Assembly: GCA_024635855.1 (NCBI GenBank)
Contig: JAGXHZ010000132.1
Coordinates: 1-10,556, forward strand
Source: Sulfuricurvum sp.
Lineage (GTDB): Bacteria > Campylobacterota > Campylobacteria > Campylobacterales > Sulfurimonadaceae
Length of the DNA stretch: 10,556 nt
Direction: 5' to 3'
Positions 1 to 6,413 of this stretch are shown piece by piece. How positions within the stretch are numbered: the stretch's first letter is position 1; every line of letters begins with the position of its first letter. Below the pieces are notes generated by a model. The model worked only from the letters and a program-made list of their open reading frames with translations, was not told the DNA's origin and searched no databases. The position numbers and the translations under genes were made by a program.

Positions 1-1
1 C

Positions 2-115
2 CCCAATTATGAAGAGTTAGGGAATCAGCTTAAAAACGATCAGCTGTATGAGGGAAGTACGTACTTTTTATTTGAAATAGCCAATGCACTCAGAAAGGTC
101 AAACATGAACACTAA
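2..115 (+). CDS. nifN: NifN C-terminal fragment (FeMo-cofactor scaffold subunit), 5' end outside window
   Basis: The frame open from base 2 to the TAA at 113-115 encodes 37 residues that include YEGSTYFLFEIANAL. This resembles the extreme C-terminus of NifN, the subunit that pairs with NifE to form the scaffold on which the FeMo-cofactor precursor is built. Only the tail is visible, so no cluster ligands can be checked. It overlaps the chosen nifX start by 11 nt, the usual nifN-nifX order, which supports the call. NifK/NifE-type relatives also end in similar segments; the nifX neighbour favours NifN. Confidence 0.72.
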   Translation, partial: PNYEELGNQLKNDQLYEGSTYFLFEIANALRKVKHEH

Positions 116-557
116 AATCACAATAGAGGGAAATGACATGATGGATAGCGCTTTGCGAGTTGCTTTTGCAACCAAAGATATGGAAGAGATCAACGCCCAC
201 TTCGGAGGGGCAAAAGAGTTTGTGGTGTACAACGTTTCTAAAGACGGTTATGAAGTTTCTGAGGTGATTAAAACCGACAGTACTGATCCCGAGGATGATG
301 ATAAAACCGATTATCGTGTTCGTGCATTGAAAGGTGTTAACATCATGTACTGCGAGAGTATCGGCGGTACGGCGGCGGCAAAAGTGATTCGTGCAGGGAT
401 TCATCCGATGAAAGTGAATGAATCAACGTTAATCGAAGATGTCCTCAAGACTTTAGTAGGGATGATTAATGGCAATCCGCCGCCGTGGATTAAAAATATC
501 ATCCAAATGAAAACCGAACACGATGTTCGACAAGACCGATGGGCAGTAGGAGAATAA
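105..557 (+). CDS. nifX: NifX, FeMo-cofactor precursor carrier
   Basis: The 150-residue protein belongs to the NifX/NafY/NifB-C-terminal family of dinitrogenase iron-molybdenum cofactor-binding proteins. Family members bind NifB-co or the VK-cluster and pass it between NifB, NifEN and apo-nitrogenase in the cytoplasm. The fold is visible as LRVAFATKD near residue 16, then AHFGGAKEFVVY, then the conserved IMYCESIGGTAAAKVIRAGIHPMKV, and a PPPWI segment near the C-terminus as in Azotobacter NifX. The ATG at 105 was chosen because AGAAAGGT (92-99) lies just upstream and because family members carry about 15-20 residues before the first strand. ATG 84 (no good SD) and ATGs 138/141 (GAGGG at 126-130) are alternatives. 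It overlaps nifN and is followed 2 nt later by the DUF269 gene, so it is part of one transcription unit. Confidence 0.9.
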   Translation: MNTKITIEGNDMMDSALRVAFATKDMEEINAHFGGAKEFVVYNVSKDGYEVSEVIKTDSTDPEDDDKTDYRVRALKGVNIMYCESIGGTAAAKVIRAGIHPMKVNESTLIEDVLKTLVGMINGNPPPWIKNIIQMKTEHDVRQDRWAVGE

Positions 558-559
558 TT

Positions 560-1015
560 ATGGAAGCAGAAAAAACAATGAATCCTTTTGGTGTGGAACT
601 TATCCGCCAAATCCGTGCGCTTGATCAGTTTGGAAATTGGGCAAAAATTACGGATGATGAATTACTCATCAAGAAATACGTCAAGACCAAGGAGGAGCTA
701 AAAGCCGTTCCTGTAATCGCAGATATTGATGAGATGATGATTAATGACATCAAAATGATCTACAAAGCGATAGCATTATCGTTCGAGCGCCAAACGGGTG
801 TTGTGTGTAATGTCATCATGGAGATGAGCCATGAGGGGTTTGGTCGATGCGCGGTTCTTACAGATCGTATTTGCATCGTTGACAAGTATTTTAAAGATGC
901 ACACCGTTTTAGCTTTCGTACCCTTGACGCATTGTTCGAAGAAGGGGATAAAAATTTAGCTAAAGCGATTGCAATCTATGAACAATTTAAACCATGTAAT
1001 GGTCAACAGGGGTAA
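560..1015 (+). CDS. NifX-associated nitrogen fixation protein (DUF269)
   Basis: The 151-residue protein matches the DUF269 family (NifX-associated protein), found almost only in nif clusters directly after nifX. Recognisable blocks are LIRQIRALDQFGNW near the N-terminus, the mid-protein IYKAIALSFERQTG, and the most diagnostic stretch HEGFGRCAVLTDRICIVDK followed by DAHRFSF. Family knowledge places it in FeMo-cofactor trafficking or assembly with NifX, but its biochemical role is not settled. The start at 560 has TAGGAGA (547-553) at good spacing; the nifX stop is 2 nt upstream, which implies translational coupling. A longer reading from 539 inside nifX is possible but lacks a ribosome binding site. 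Length and content look normal. Confidence 0.9.
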   Translation: MEAEKTMNPFGVELIRQIRALDQFGNWAKITDDELLIKKYVKTKEELKAVPVIADIDEMMINDIKMIYKAIALSFERQTGVVCNVIMEMSHEGFGRCAVLTDRICIVDKYFKDAHRFSFRTLDALFEEGDKNLAKAIAIYEQFKPCNGQQG

Positions 1016-1018
1016 AAA

Positions 1019-1534
1019 ATGGCAACAATAGGTATATTTTTCGGTAGCAGCAGTGGTGTGACGCGGGGAGCGGCTGAGCTTTTGTCTGAACAACTTTCAG
1101 GTTCTGAATTGATAGATATGGAAGAAGATTTTGACGGGATTGAGCAGTTTGAGGAGTTTGATGTTCTTCTCCTTGGTTCTTCCACATGGGGACAGGGTGA
1201 TCCGCAACGTGATTGGGTTGATCCATTATATGATCTTGGGAACGACAGTCCTGATCTTAGCGGTAAAAAAGTGGCTTTCTTCGGTGCCGGAGATCAGAAG
1301 ACACACGGGGAACATTTTCTAAGCGCTCTTGGAAAAATGCATGATTTATTTGTATCTTTAGGTGCAGAGGCGTATGGATTTACCTCTACCAATGGATATG
1401 ACTATAAATATTCTCTTGCTGAGCGTGACGGGAAATTTTGCGGGCTTGGAATCGATGATGTGAACCAAGAAGATTTGACCGAAGAACGTGTTATCGGTTG
1501 GGCAAACCAGCTCAAAATTGAGATGGGATTATAA
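1019..1534 (+). CDS. nifF: Long-chain flavodoxin, probable nitrogenase electron donor
   Basis: The 171-residue protein is a long-chain flavodoxin, a cytoplasmic FMN electron carrier; in a nif operon the expected partner is dinitrogenase reductase (NifH). The FMN phosphate loop is GSSSGVT (residues 9-15). The first isoalloxazine loop is STWGQGDPQRDW with Trp57. The second is FGAGDQKTHGEHF (88-100). The C-terminal block FCGLGIDDVNQEDLTEERV contains the NQ..LT..R signature of the family. The residue usually occupied by the stacking Tyr in the second loop (GDQ.GY or GDQDTY in relatives) is His96 here. CAGGGGT (1007-1013) provides the ribosome binding site, and the gene starts 3 nt after the DUF269 stop. 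The name nifF rests on context; housekeeping FldA-type use cannot be excluded. Confidence 0.85.
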   Translation: MATIGIFFGSSSGVTRGAAELLSEQLSGSELIDMEEDFDGIEQFEEFDVLLLGSSTWGQGDPQRDWVDPLYDLGNDSPDLSGKKVAFFGAGDQKTHGEHFLSALGKMHDLFVSLGAEAYGFTSTNGYDYKYSLAERDGKFCGLGIDDVNQEDLTEERVIGWANQLKIEMGL

Positions 1535-1544
1535 GGAGATTACG

Positions 1545-1919
1545 ATGGGAACGTTAAACGAATTTCAACAGATTACGGACACTGAGGAGTTTTTCGAGTT
1601 TTTCGATTTGGCATACGATGAGCGTCTTGTAAATTCAAAACGGTTTCATATCATGAAAAAATTTGGTGAAATGGTCGAAAAATCCAAAGGTCATGATATG
1701 GGCGGTGATGAAAAATTACTTGAGTTCTATAAATTTGCTCTCATCAGTGTGTATAAAAATTTTGAAAACGGTTACAGCCCATCCGCTGCCGATGTTTGGG
1801 AAATGTTTGATAAACCCAGCGGATGCGGTACGTGTGCAACGTCCACAAGTTGTAATGATGTAGAGGAGGTGAGTCATGGAGTCCATGCCTGTACAAGCCA
1901 AGCCACAATTACATTCTGA
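1545..1919 (+). CDS. nifW: NifW, nitrogenase-protective/stabilising protein, with Cys-containing tail
   Basis: The 124-residue protein matches the NifW family: a short acidic N-terminus with EEFFEFFDLAYD, then VNSKRFHIMKKFG, then a helical segment FYKFALISVYKNFENG. Family members associate with the MoFe protein and are needed for full activity or protection from oxygen; the mechanism is debated. The start at 1545 is preceded by AAGGAG (1533-1538) and lies 10 nt after the flavodoxin stop. Unusual here is the C-terminal tail, GCGTCATSTSC followed by a further Cys eleven residues on, giving four cysteines after residue 88. The last 44 nt overlap the nifZ start, including its Shine-Dalgarno, so the final residues may be constrained by, or a by-product of, nifZ initiation. 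Confidence 0.87.
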   Translation: MGTLNEFQQITDTEEFFEFFDLAYDERLVNSKRFHIMKKFGEMVEKSKGHDMGGDEKLLEFYKFALISVYKNFENGYSPSAADVWEMFDKPSGCGTCATSTSCNDVEEVSHGVHACTSQATITF

Positions 1920-2322
1920 AGAAGAGATGCCTATCAATGATGAGGCACGAAAAACCAATCTCTATAAGATGTCAACCAAAGATGAGATTTTATCTCTCTA
2001 CCGAGTCGGACAGAGGGTTCGATTGGTAAAAGCGATACGAAATGACGGAACCTATCCGCATGCTGGGGTTGGTGATACTCTCGTTGAAGCGGGAGCCGAG
2101 GGGTATGTTCGTAAAATCGGTGATTTTTTGCAGACAATTCGGGTGTATGAAGTTAACTTTATCGAAGAGGGTTTAACCTTCGGCTGTCGTGAAGCGGAAC
2201 TGGAAAGTGCCCTCGAAGACGACGGATACGAGGAGGTCGCCGAAGAGCTGCAATGGCTCAAAGAACATCGTGCACAAAGAGCCGCAGAGAAATTAGCGCA
2301 ATCTCAAGAAGAGGGGGAATAA
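1876..2322 (+). CDS. nifZ: NifZ, nitrogenase MoFe-protein P-cluster maturation factor
   Basis: The 148-residue protein carries the NifZ domain at about residues 43-112: VGQRVRLVKAIRNDGTYP, then GAEGYVRKIGDFLQ, then YEVNFIEEG and a closing FGCREAELE. Family knowledge links NifZ to formation of the second P-cluster in the MoFe protein. The domain is followed by a charged helical tail rich in Glu, Arg and Ala (residues 113-148). The start at 1876 has an almost perfect Shine-Dalgarno, AGGAGGTGA (1864-1872), and was chosen for that reason. Starting there creates a 44-nt overlap with nifW and an N-terminal extension of about 40 residues before the domain. ATG 1927, just after the nifW stop, and ATG 1969 are alternatives with weaker upstream signals. 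Confidence 0.87.
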   Translation: MESMPVQAKPQLHSEEEMPINDEARKTNLYKMSTKDEILSLYRVGQRVRLVKAIRNDGTYPHAGVGDTLVEAGAEGYVRKIGDFLQTIRVYEVNFIEEGLTFGCREAELESALEDDGYEEVAEELQWLKEHRAQRAAEKLAQSQEEGE

Positions 2323-2364
2323 TATCGACTCTTCTGAGATTTTTGCATATCGTATCAAGATGAA

Positions 2365-2381
2365 TTGGTGCCCTTGGGGCT
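2365..2381 (+). promoter_or_regulatory. Possible weak sigma-54 (-24/-12) promoter for the ferredoxin gene
   Basis: In the 87-nt gap after nifZ the sequence TTGG at 2365-2368 and GGC at 2378-2380 gives a GG-N10-GC arrangement (GG 2367-2368, GC 2379-2380), the invariant core of sigma-54 promoters. Flanking positions match the consensus poorly (TGCC instead of CACG, GG instead of TT before the -12 GC). Transcription would begin near 2391-2392, about 18 nt before the ferredoxin ATG. The rpoN gene nearby makes it plausible. No TGT-N10-ACA activator site was seen in the gap. Confidence 0.3.
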
Positions 2382-2409
2382 AAATAATGTAATTAACAAA
2401 GGAGTTGGG

Positions 2410-2700
2410 ATGACAACACGTGTAGAAATTATAAATGACTTTTTGGCAATCAACGTCATACCGGGTAAAACGATTCAAGATATCGTTGAAGCATCGGGAA
2501 GTGCATTGCCGTTTGGCTGTCGTGATGGCGAATGCGGTACTTGTGTAGTGATGATCGAATCAGGGATGGAGTTTATGAGCCCTATCAATGATAAAGAAAA
2601 AGCGGTGCTTAAAACAGTGGGTGAAACCAGTGCAAAAGCACGTCTTGCTTGTCAAATGAAAGTTATCGCCCCAAATGGATTGGTACGGGTTAAATATTAA
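2410..2700 (+). CDS. [2Fe-2S] ferredoxin of the nif cluster
   Basis: The 96-residue protein is a plant/adrenodoxin-superfamily [2Fe-2S] ferredoxin. The ligands are clear: Cys37, Cys42 and Cys45 in FGCRDGECGTC (C-x4-C-x2-C) and Cys81 in RLACQMKV. The beta-grasp fold accounts for the rest. It is cytoplasmic and probably carries electrons to nitrogenase or to cofactor and cluster assembly steps; similar ferredoxins occur in many nif operons under different fdx names, so no symbol is given. The ATG at 2410 has AAAGGAG (2398-2404) at 5-nt spacing. A TTG at 2365 would add 15 residues of non-family sequence and is not preferred. It is separated from nifZ by 87 nt, more than other gaps in the cluster, so it may have its own promoter. 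Confidence 0.88.
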   Translation: MTTRVEIINDFLAINVIPGKTIQDIVEASGSALPFGCRDGECGTCVVMIESGMEFMSPINDKEKAVLKTVGETSAKARLACQMKVIAPNGLVRVKY

Positions 2701-2720
2701 TACGTATATATACGCATTTT

Positions 2721-2795
2721 GTCATTCCGTGCTACGACACGGAATCCAGTGCTCTTAAATCCAGGAGATGGATCCCGTATCAAGTACGGGATGAC
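2721..2795. repeat. REP/BIME-like element: two related hairpins in inverted orientation
   Basis: A 75-bp element begins with GTCAT and ends with ATGAC. The left hairpin pairs ATTCCGTG (2724-2731) with CACGGAAT (2738-2745) around a 6-nt loop. The right hairpin pairs ATCCCGTA (2772-2779) with TACGGGAT (2785-2792) around a 5-nt loop. The reverse complement of the right arm reads GTCATCCCGTACTTGATACG, nearly the same as the left arm GTCATTCCGTGCTACGACAC, so the two are copies of one unit facing each other. ATCCAG occurs twice between them (2744-2749, 2759-2764). The form resembles widespread intergenic GTCAT..CGGGATCC repeats. Placed 20 nt after the ferredoxin stop, it may also end or stabilise the nif transcript. 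Confidence 0.75.
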
Positions 2796-2841
2796 GAGAA
2801 ATCTGCCTCTTTTTTAATCACTTATATCTTTCATAATCCTC

Positions 2842-2847
2842 TATAAT
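2842..2847 (+). promoter_or_regulatory. rpoN: Candidate sigma-70 -10 box upstream of rpoN
   Basis: A perfect TATAAT lies at 2842-2847, 61 nt before the rpoN ATG, which would place transcription start near 2854. No convincing -35 box is found at 16-18 nt upstream, which is common for Campylobacterota housekeeping promoters. It would make rpoN independent of the nif transcript that ends near the preceding repeat. Confidence 0.45.
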
Positions 2848-2908
2848 ACTTATTGAGAACAAAATATGCAGTCTCTTGGATAGATTTATAGATTTTAGGT
2901 GGATTATT

Positions 2909-4174
2909 ATGCAAACAACTCTCTCTTATAAACAAAAACAACTCCCACGACTTTCGATGCAGACATGGCTTCCATTGTTGCAATGTTCCCTCAACGATCT
3001 TGAAAAACATTTACAAGTTATTACCAATGAAAATCCATGTATAGAGATGAAATCAGGTTTTGAAGAGTCCAATGCACAAGCAGGAGGGGCATCGGCATAC
3101 GGTGCTTTTCAAAACTATGTTTCGAATGCTTCCAGTGATCAAATCGAATGGCTTAGTATCTCTTCGACTTCATTGTATGAAAAACTGGATGAGCAGATAG
3201 TCGCACCTCTTTTCCCAACCCCAATATCTCAAAAAATTGCCCGACAGATCATCTATTACATCAGTGATGAAGGATATTTTGAGGGAAATGTGGAAGAAAT
3301 TGCCCAGCAATGCGATACGGATTCTCATACGGTTGAGCGTGTACGTCAGCGGTTTGCCCATTTGGAACCCTCAGGGGTGGGAGCATGTGATTACAAAGAG
3401 TCCTTTTTGTTTCAGCTCAATGATTATGAACTGGATGATGATTTAAGTATTTTGCTTTCAGCGATGATTCTACAGTTTGATAAGATGGAAAAATTTATCA
3501 AAAATCCCCGTTTTGGAGATGCAAAACACGTGCTGCAACATCTCAAAAACCCTCCGGCATTGGAGTATATGGAGCCTGAAACTCAAATTATTCCTGATTT
3601 GTTTGTTGAGTTCTCGGGATCGGAGTTGAACATTCGGATCAATCATACTTTTTATCCCGATTTAAAAGTCAGTATGATCGATAAATACGATAATTTTGCC
3701 AAACAAAAATTCAAAGAGGCACGTGAACTCGTCAAACTTCTCGATTTGCGTAAAGCAACCCTTTATAACGTTGCCTTGGTGTTGATCGAGAAACAGTACA
3801 GCTTTTTTATGGGAGGAGAACTCAAACCGCTTCGCCTCCAAGATGTTGCCGATGAACTGGGCTTTAATGAATCTACGATTTCCAGAGCAATTTCGGATAA
3901 ATACATGCAAACGGAGCGTGGGTTGTTTCCATTTAAAGATTTTTTCTCCAACTGTATCGGCGAAGTATCAACCTCGGAGATTAAACACTTTTTGAAACGG
4001 CTTGTTTTGAGTGAAAATAAAGACGATCCGTTTAGTGATAAAACATTGCATGAGATGATTGAAGAGCGATTCGGGGTAAAAATGGTACGCCGTTTGATCG
4101 CTAAATACCGTCAAGAACTCGATATTCCATCGTATAAAGAACGATTGTTTTTATATAAGTTAGAGCTGCTTTAA
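2909..4174 (+). CDS. rpoN: RNA polymerase sigma-54 factor (RpoN)
   Basis: The 421-residue protein is a complete sigma-54. Region I (residues about 1-47) includes KQKQLPRLSMQTWLPLLQCS and ENPCIEM, the activator-responsive segment. The core-binding part includes LEPSGVGACDYKESFLFQL (152-170). The DNA-binding part has LKPLRLQDVADELGFNESTI (305-324, helix-turn-helix), then KYMQTERG and FKDFFS, and the RpoN box VRRLIAKYRQ at 393-402. It directs polymerase to -24/-12 promoters with an AAA+ activator; in this phylum sigma-54 serves flagellar genes and in diazotrophs nif genes. ATG 2909 was chosen for AGGTGG (2897-2902). The box differs from the usual ARRTVAKYRE at Thr (Leu here), and the usual TPRG motif reads TERG. 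Its position after nif genes raises the possibility of a nif-dedicated paralogue. Confidence 0.93.
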   Translation: MQTTLSYKQKQLPRLSMQTWLPLLQCSLNDLEKHLQVITNENPCIEMKSGFEESNAQAGGASAYGAFQNYVSNASSDQIEWLSISSTSLYEKLDEQIVAPLFPTPISQKIARQIIYYISDEGYFEGNVEEIAQQCDTDSHTVERVRQRFAHLEPSGVGACDYKESFLFQLNDYELDDDLSILLSAMILQFDKMEKFIKNPRFGDAKHVLQHLKNPPALEYMEPETQIIPDLFVEFSGSELNIRINHTFYPDLKVSMIDKYDNFAKQKFKEARELVKLLDLRKATLYNVALVLIEKQYSFFMGGELKPLRLQDVADELGFNESTISRAISDKYMQTERGLFPFKDFFSNCIGEVSTSEIKHFLKRLVLSENKDDPFSDKTLHEMIEERFGVKMVRRLIAKYRQELDIPSYKERLFLYKLELL

Positions 4175-4203
4175 GAGCTCACAACTCTCTCGATTTTCTA
4201 AAA

Positions 4204-4225
4204 AGAAAAGTAAAATTACTTTTCT
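4204..4225. terminator. AT-rich inverted repeat, possible bidirectional terminator between converging genes
   Basis: AGAAAAGTA (4204-4212) pairs perfectly with TACTTTTCT (4217-4225) around a 4-nt loop. It lies 30 nt after the rpoN stop and about 105 nt beyond the stop of the converging lipoprotein gene. The stem is AT-rich and the following T-run (4230-4235) is interrupted, so termination strength is uncertain. It also contains the stop codon of the short remnant frame on the - strand. Confidence 0.45.
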
Positions 4226-4326
4226 AAATATTTTTCAATCTTAGAGATTCTATTGTTTAAGTTCATCTCTTCTTCTGTGAGATCTCCCCATACATCCTGC
4301 AAGCGTTCTCTCAGATCGCCTGAGGA
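4216..4326 (-). pseudogene. Short coding-like frame, possible 3' remnant of a lost gene (unknown family)
   Basis: Reading leftward from 4326, just after an in-frame TGA (4329-4327), there are 36 open codons ending at TAA 4218-4216. They include LRERLQDVWGDLTEEEM and ISKIEKYLEK. The composition, an acidic amphipathic helix pattern, looks like a real protein C-terminus rather than random AT-rich sequence. There is no good start: the only ATG leaves 16 residues, and a TTG at 4302 lacks a convincing ribosome binding site. The frame begins immediately after the stop of the TPR lipoprotein gene. I do not recognise the family; a loose likeness to CsbD-type small stress proteins (WG.LT) is not enough to name it. 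It could be a degraded gene or an unannotated small protein. Confidence 0.3.
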
Positions 4327-4331
4327 TCAAC

Positions 4332-6413
4332 TTAACGCCCATTTTGCATTACACCCCGAATATTATTTTGCTCTGGTGTTGTACTGCTCCCCTGAGTGAT
4401 AGCAGCTTCTCCGCTTCCCTCATAATAGGGATACTCTTTAGGGCTTTCCATCAGCATCTCCCATTTAATCATCTCATCTTTGGCTGCACGTGCATCAGAT
4501 GCATCGGGTGAAGATTCAAGGTAAAGGCTCATGTGACGCAAGGCATCACGGTAGCGTTCCAATTTGGCCTCAACCAATGCGGTGTTAAAATAGAGCCGTG
4601 AAGCAAAAGGGGCCAATACAAGTCCTTTTCGAAACTCGTTTAGAGCCTCATTATAGTTTACTGCTCCGACATAGAATTCACCCCTAACGATATGTCGATG
4701 TGCCTCTTCGGAAAGAGGAACGGAAGCTGTGGCAGAGAGTTTAAACATCTCTGTACGAATCATGTTTGCGTCCGCTTCACTCTCAGCTAGAAGTAACGCA
4801 TTAGAGTAGGCATCAAGTGCAGCTGCGGGCTGATTGGATTTTGCAAGCTCCACACCTTTGTCATAGGAATCTTTCGCTACCCCTGATAATGCTTTTACCA
4901 GTGCCTCACGGTCCTCCTTTAACGGAATATTAATCTCATCGGTATCCTGCACAGCGACTTCTCTGAGTAACTCCAGCGCTTTAGCAGTATTTGCACCTTT
5001 GGCATACGCTGCCGCCTCCAGTACACGTGCATTTATATCTTCTTTTTCGGCTGAAAGGTATCGAAGGACTCCCGCCATATCCCCACGCTCATATGCCGAA
5101 GCACCCATCGCCATTGCGGCATCTTTAGGACTCAAGTCATTAGCCTTGCGCGCATCGTCTTGAGCTTGTTGGGTGTTTCCCAGTTTTCGGTACATCAAAC
5201 TCCTCAATGCTAGAAGTGATACAACATCAGAATTGTAAAATGATTCACGTATCAATTGTTTTTGGATGGTCTCCTCTCCCCGTTTAAGGGTTAATGTAAT
5301 CGGCATATTCAATTCACCACGGATTTTTTCTACTACCTCTTCAACCGATAATCCTGCTAGATTTTGCTGATCCGCCTGGAGAATCCGGTCCCCGACACGA
5401 AGCCCAGCACGTTGTGCAGGGGAATTCTTTTCCAGCCCCTGAATGATTGGATTGCCACCGACACTTTCCAGCCGTATACCGACACCGATAATGACGCTTT
5501 TTTCGATAACACGGTTTAAGAGTTCTGCCCCTTCACTGTAGATGCCTGAGCGATAGAGAAGTCGGGCGAGTTCAGCATCCACAGCAACCGAAGGGGTGAG
5601 CATTCTACTTTTACGCAGTGTTTCAATGGCTTTTTGATTCTCTCTCACTTTTTCATAACTCTTCGCTAGATATAACGCTGCAACACTATTGTTAGGATTC
5701 AGTTCCAGTGTATGACGCAGTGAACCGATTGCCTTGACGTATTGTGTTTTCTTCCAGTAAGATAATCCCATATTTTGATGTGCTTCAGCGTAATTTGGTA
5801 TCAAATCGATTCCCCGTTTAGCTGCCGTGATCGAATCATCATACATGCCGGCGGCGTAATAGAGGGATGAAAGCTTAACAAACGGCTCTGATTGTCGAGG
5901 ATCGGCATCGATCTTTTTCTTCATATTACTAATGGCAATATCGTATCGGCCGGTTTTTTCATACAGTGTATTTAGGACTTGGACACACGGGGATTCTGGG
6001 TTGGAAACGCCACCCATGGCACGGATCCTGCTTCCACGGATACCAGCTTGCTGTGCGAGAGGATTGATATTGGCCGCTTCAAGTACAGTCAAAGCCTTTG
6101 GGTACTGCCCAGTATAATAATAGGCTGTTCCCAGATTGCAGGCGATAGAGGTATCGTTCGGATTGAGTGCCTTATATTTCAGGTACCATTCGATCGCCTC
6201 GCCGTATTGACGGTTGGCATAATACGAATTGGCTAGCCCTATAACATTGGCTGGATTGTTAGGTTCCTCCATATTCGATTCCTTATACACTGCGATCGCC
6301 TGCGGGTAGTTTTTAGCCGTATAATATGATTTCGCTATCTCCTGCTGTGTGGCGCACCCTCCGATAAGTAACACGGTTGCTGCCGATAATACAATCCCTC
6401 TAGCGTTTTTCAT
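4332..6413 (-). CDS. TPR-PDZ-TPR lipoprotein
   Basis: The 693-residue protein begins with a lipoprotein signal, MKNARGIVLSAATVLLIGGC, placing Cys20 at the membrane anchor. Residues about 23-300 contain several tetratricopeptide repeats (for example NPANVIGLANSYYANRQYGE and EAHQNMGLSYWKKTQYVKAI). A PDZ domain at about 310-389 (VGIRLESVGG, NSPAQRAGLRVGDRIL, LSVEEVVEKIRG) resembles the PDZ of carboxy-terminal processing proteases, but no protease domain follows. More TPR-like helices occupy about 396-481 and 516-641, then a Gly/Ser/Asn-rich tail. Likely role: a periplasmic or outer-membrane scaffold that binds peptide ends; partners are presumably the co-transcribed exported proteins. ATG 6413 has AAGGGGA upstream and overlaps the preceding gene by 14 nt. 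A longer start at 6560 would bury the signal peptide and is rejected. Confidence 0.85.
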   Translation of the reverse strand: MKNARGIVLSAATVLLIGGCATQQEIAKSYYTAKNYPQAIAVYKESNMEEPNNPANVIGLANSYYANRQYGEAIEWYLKYKALNPNDTSIACNLGTAYYYTGQYPKALTVLEAANINPLAQQAGIRGSRIRAMGGVSNPESPCVQVLNTLYEKTGRYDIAISNMKKKIDADPRQSEPFVKLSSLYYAAGMYDDSITAAKRGIDLIPNYAEAHQNMGLSYWKKTQYVKAIGSLRHTLELNPNNSVAALYLAKSYEKVRENQKAIETLRKSRMLTPSVAVDAELARLLYRSGIYSEGAELLNRVIEKSVIIGVGIRLESVGGNPIIQGLEKNSPAQRAGLRVGDRILQADQQNLAGLSVEEVVEKIRGELNMPITLTLKRGEETIQKQLIRESFYNSDVVSLLALRSLMYRKLGNTQQAQDDARKANDLSPKDAAMAMGASAYERGDMAGVLRYLSAEKEDINARVLEAAAYAKGANTAKALELLREVAVQDTDEINIPLKEDREALVKALSGVAKDSYDKGVELAKSNQPAAALDAYSNALLLAESEADANMIRTEMFKLSATASVPLSEEAHRHIVRGEFYVGAVNYNEALNEFRKGLVLAPFASRLYFNTALVEAKLERYRDALRHMSLYLESSPDASDARAAKDEMIKWEMLMESPKEYPYYEGSGEAAITQGSSTTPEQNNIRGVMQNGR

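Noticed and set aside
2365..2409. TTG start adding 15 residues to the ferredoxin
   Set aside because: No family resemblance in the extension, and ATG 2410 has AAAGGAG at good spacing.
2703..2714. CGTATATATACG palindrome just after the ferredoxin stop, considered as a terminator
   Set aside because: Alternating AT core with little stable pairing and only a four-T tail; the adjacent hairpin pair is a better candidate.
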